From positions 136,001 to 200,000 of the forward strand of contig NZ_CP077639.1 in the NCBI RefSeq assembly GCF_019056395.1: a stretch of 64,000 bases of DNA, given 5' to 3'. Position 1 is the stretch's first letter, and the number at the start of each line of letters is the position of its first letter. This DNA is from Terribacillus sp. DMT04 (lineage in GTDB: Bacteria; Bacillota; Bacilli; Bacillales; Amphibacillaceae). The notes beneath the pieces are model-generated. The model was not told the origin of the DNA. It did not search any database and saw only the letters and a list, made by a program, of their open reading frames with translations. Below, piece after piece: positions 63,109 through 64,000 of this stretch. The translations under genes and the position numbers were made by a program.

Positions 63109-63666
63109 TTGAAGCGGTATATCATCATGACAGTCGGTAAAACACATAGCGGCAAAACAACATTCGCAAAGGAGCTAGAAGAAAAGCTAGAACATGCTGT
63201 CCTAATTGATCAAGATAACCATGCAAGTTTTTTGCATGATTATTATAAAAAGCTAGTCCCAAAGACAGCCAAGAAAGAGTTAAAGCATGCGATTACGCAA
63301 ACTGTAGTGAACTATGCTATAGAAAGGTCAAATGCACACTTAATCATTAGCAATGCTAATTTGCGTGTTTCTTCACGAACTGGACTGCTGCAGTTTTATA
63401 AGGACAACGGATTTACCAGTATCATTGTGTACTTTGATTTGCCAGATTGTCTTCTTCGTGAGCGGATAAGGAAAGGAAATCGAAGTACAACTATCCTCAG
63501 GAATGCAGTTAGCTTTGAACAAGTCCTGGATAATCAGGCAGAGGACTTGAAAAGTGGTTTGAGTAGTATACCTTTGGAGGATGAATCAGAGCACTTCTTT
63601 ATTATACAAGACCAAGGGGACAAGCAATTGGTGCTAGATAGATTAACAGCTTTAATCACTACCTAA
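63109..63666 (+). CDS. P-loop kinase-like ATP-binding protein
   Basis: A 185-residue single-domain P-loop protein. Walker A GKTHSGKT is at residues 10-17, preceded by a beta strand; IIVYFDLPDCLLRERIRKGNRS near 103-124 looks like the lid of small-molecule or polynucleotide kinases. It resembles the broad AAA_33/zeta-toxin-like kinase group; substrate unknown. The TTG at 63109 follows AGGGGGTGAT. It is divergent from the preceding gene and no antitoxin-like partner is adjacent. Confidence 0.78.
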   Translation: MKRYIIMTVGKTHSGKTTFAKELEEKLEHAVLIDQDNHASFLHDYYKKLVPKTAKKELKHAITQTVVNYAIERSNAHLIISNANLRVSSRTGLLQFYKDNGFTSIIVYFDLPDCLLRERIRKGNRSTTILRNAVSFEQVLDNQAEDLKSGLSSIPLEDESEHFFIIQDQGDKQLVLDRLTALITT

Positions 63667-63683
63667 CACAAAACCAAAAGGAA

Positions 63684-63710
63684 GAAGAGGGACCAGCTGC
63701 ATCCCTCTTC
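63684..63710. terminator. Hairpin between convergent genes
   Basis: GAAGAGGGA pairs with TCCCTCTTC around a 9-base loop. On the minus strand it is followed by a T-rich stretch, so it probably terminates the Gly/Tyr-rich gene and perhaps the kinase-like gene. Confidence 0.7.
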
Positions 63711-63717
63711 ATCTATA

Positions 63718-64000
63718 TTAATATCCGTAATATTGGTTATTATAGTACGGATTGTATGGAGGATAGTAAGGCGTAGGCTGGTTATAATAATTCGGATACA
63801 GCAAGCTGCTGCCAAGCAGGCCGCCTACAACACCGCCTAGGAATGGTCCGCCGTATCCATAGCCATAGCCAAAACCTGGGCGGCCGTAGCCAAACCCTGG
63901 ACGACCATAACCGAAACCTGGGCGGCCGAAGCCAAAGCCGGGGCGTCGACGGTATTCATCTGTATGAACAGGATAAGAATAAGACACTTGCTGATTTGTT
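63718..64000 (-). CDS. Gly/Tyr-rich repeat protein, 5' end outside window
   Basis: At least 94 residues are encoded and the frame is still open at the window edge (TNQQVSYSYPV ... precedes a GTG at 63987), so the true start is probably outside. The middle is a tandem octapeptide repeat GRPGFGYG, encoded by 24-base DNA repeats at about 63855-63945, followed by GGPFLGGVVGGLLGSSLL and a tail rich in Pro, Tyr and Asn. Such low-complexity proteins are common in Bacillus spore coats and exosporium or other surface structures; this role is a guess. Confidence 0.75.
   Translation of the reverse strand, partial: TNQQVSYSYPVHTDEYRRRPGFGFGRPGFGYGRPGFGYGRPGFGYGYGYGGPFLGGVVGGLLGSSLLYPNYYNQPTPYYPPYNPYYNNQYYGY
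63855..63945 (-). repeat. 24-base tandem repeats encoding GRPGFGYG
   Basis: Three to four imperfect 24-base units encode consecutive GRPGFGYG/GRPGFGFG octapeptides. The silent differences between units suggest an old or purified repeat rather than a very recent expansion. Confidence 0.8.

Overview
This window is chromosome from a low-to-mid GC Gram-positive bacterium of the order Bacillales, almost certainly family Bacillaceae. The protein sequences and gene order follow Bacillus subtilis closely, and the details (no disA, no map, GC in the low-to-mid 40s by eye) suggest the Oceanobacillus/Virgibacillus/Terribacillus side of the family; that genus-level guess is inference only. Most of the window is the conserved informational backbone of the chromosome.

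Layout. (1) 1-2463: 3' part of a 23S rRNA gene, a long structured spacer, a 5S rRNA gene and a strong terminator. (2) 2548-3243: a monocistronic MgtC/SapB-type membrane protein. (3) 3299-7935: the CtsR heat-shock operon ctsR-mcsA-mcsB-clpC, with a sigma-A promoter overlapped by CtsR boxes. (4) 7984-11960: radA, yacL, ispD, ispF; an ECF-sigma type promoter precedes radA, and disA, normally between radA and yacL, is absent. (5) 11986-17475: gltX, a cysteine T-box, cysE, cysS, mrnC, rlmB and rae1. (6) 17489-22638: sigH, rpmGB, secE, nusG, rplK, rplA, rplJ, rplL and an RsmC-like methyltransferase, with several autogenous leader elements. (7) 22639-35396: rpoB, rpoC, L7Ae-like rplGB, rpsL, rpsG, fusA, tuf. 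(8) 35453-50319: the S10-spc-alpha supercluster rpsJ to rplQ, including secY, adk, a KOW protein and infA; map is absent between adk and the KOW gene. (9) 50423-54788: ecfA1-ecfA2-ecfT, truA, and rplM-rpsI behind an L13-type leader.

(10) 55330-60295 is the accessory region: a carbohydrate cassette with a PRD-containing DNA-binding regulator (HTH, PRD1, PRD2, EIIB-like), a separately encoded EIIA-like regulatory protein, fructose-family PTS EIIB, EIIA and EIIC, and a protein strongly resembling D-allulose-6-phosphate 3-epimerase. Two near-consensus cre sites flank parts of it. The simplest reading is a PTS that imports and phosphorylates D-allulose (or a related ketose) and epimerises it to fructose 6-phosphate. 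This is the best candidate for an under-described system here. (11) 60387-64000: small accessory genes: two minus-strand genes (one unknown, one DUF3221-like), a glycerophosphodiester phosphodiesterase lipoprotein, a small membrane protein, an unknown, a P-loop kinase-like protein and the edge of a Gly/Tyr-rich repeat protein running off the window.

The housekeeping genes cooperate in the usual way (protein quality control, translation, transcription, secretion, cofactor uptake). The unusual content is mostly regulatory RNA and promoter architecture between them: a probable stress promoter at radA, two L1-like operators, a hairpin between the nusG ribosome binding site and its start, a promoter-plus-terminator leader before nusG, a CTG-initiated L33 gene, and a Z-DNA-prone hairpin before tuf. 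No insertion sequences, CRISPR arrays, prophage genes or tRNA genes were found.
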